Shown piece by piece: positions 15,562-15,794 of a DNA stretch of 15,794 bases. The position numbers and the translations under genes were made by a program. The notes beneath the pieces were generated by a model that had not been told where the DNA came from, did not search any database, and saw only the letters and a program-made list of their open reading frames with translations. Origin of the DNA: an uncultured bacterium (GTDB lineage Bacteria; Bdellovibrionota_C; UBA2361; CAKMMH01); contig CAKMMH010000018.1 of assembly GCA_927798255.1 (NCBI GenBank), forward strand, positions 1 to 15,794. The letters run 5' to 3'. Numbering within the stretch: the first letter of the stretch is position 1; the number at the start of each line of letters is the position of its first letter.

Positions 15562-15794
15562 AAAATCGTTGTAGCATCAAAAATTACTGCGTTATTTTTA
15601 AGAGCGTAAACCCGCGTGTTCGCTGTACGCTTTAGTACACCATCCTCGCGCTCTTAAAAATGCCTTGTACTTTTTGCGCCTTATTCGTTTTTTAAGATTT
15701 ATGCAACTTGTACTTTTCTCGCTTCATTGATTTTTATAAGCCTATGACGCATTAAAAAATTCTTAAGTCATTTTGGCGCCTCATCCATTTTTAT
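15562..15794. repeat. Degenerate palindromic intergenic repeats at the window end
   Basis: After the last gene a perfect 13-bp inverted repeat, atttttaagagcg (15594-15606) with cgctcttaaaaat (15649-15661), encloses a GC-rich loop with a smaller hairpin (tgtac 15624-15628, gtaca 15635-15639). To its right, similar 35-43 base units recur: one from 15664 (cttgtac, then a gcgcc/ttattcg/T-run/aag pattern), one from 15707 with the same cttgtactttt start, and a weaker one from about 15762. This resembles a REP-like or clustered intergenic repeat family. No ORF was found, and the array runs off the window edge. Confidence 0.55.

Noticed and set aside
15590..15794. CRISPR array
   Set aside because: The units are degenerate, unequal in spacing (43 and about 55 bases) and lack constant repeats with unique spacers.

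Overview
The window is AT-rich DNA (roughly 30% G+C by eye) from a diderm (Gram-negative) bacterium. The evidence is a PilQ-type secretin, a BamD-like outer-membrane assembly lipoprotein, five further proteins with lipoprotein or secretion signals, and a UbiE/MenG quinone methyltransferase. The lipoprotein-rich content and the AMIN-domain PilQ fit a Bdellovibrionota or other deltaproteobacterium-like lineage, but no marker here settles the taxonomy.

Left part (1-3126). A GC-richer, hairpin-dense non-coding stretch (about 50-330) is followed by a bidirectional terminator. Two minus-strand envelope genes come next: a membrane-anchored HEAT-like protein with a CxxC pair, and a small lipoprotein. 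ubiE is divergent from the lipoprotein and has no Shine-Dalgarno sequence. Middle-left (3302-7175): pilQ (type IV pilus secretin, itself with a lipobox), a Cys-rich lipoprotein and a small TPR protein form a co-directional set that ends in a terminator. A bamD-like gene faces it from the minus strand.

Middle (7841-8777). This gene-poor stretch holds hairpins, a 12-bp inverted repeat spanning about 250 bp, and one small two-TM membrane protein whose codon use is unlike its neighbours. It ends at a good promoter, with an overlapping palindrome, for the next operon.

Right part (8778-15561). This is the most interesting section: GT2 polyprenyl-phosphate glycosyltransferase, HAD-UbiA fusion, DprE1-like FAD oxidase and DprE2-like SDR, tightly packed and partly overlapping. 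The last three encode every step expected to turn polyprenyl phosphate plus PRPP into polyprenyl-phospho-D-arabinose: phosphoribosyl transfer, dephosphorylation and two-step 2'-epimerisation. That pathway is best known from the mycobacterial cell wall. The GT2 could supply a second lipid-linked sugar. A TPR lipoprotein and a secreted protein with FG-GAP/VCBS-like calcium-binding repeats and a Cys-rich C-terminal domain follow in the same direction. The window ends in degenerate, palindromic intergenic repeats.

Together the genes describe envelope biogenesis: quinone metabolism, type IV pili, outer-membrane assembly and lipid-linked pentose supply for a surface glycan. The glycosyltransferase that would use the arabinose donor is not in the window.
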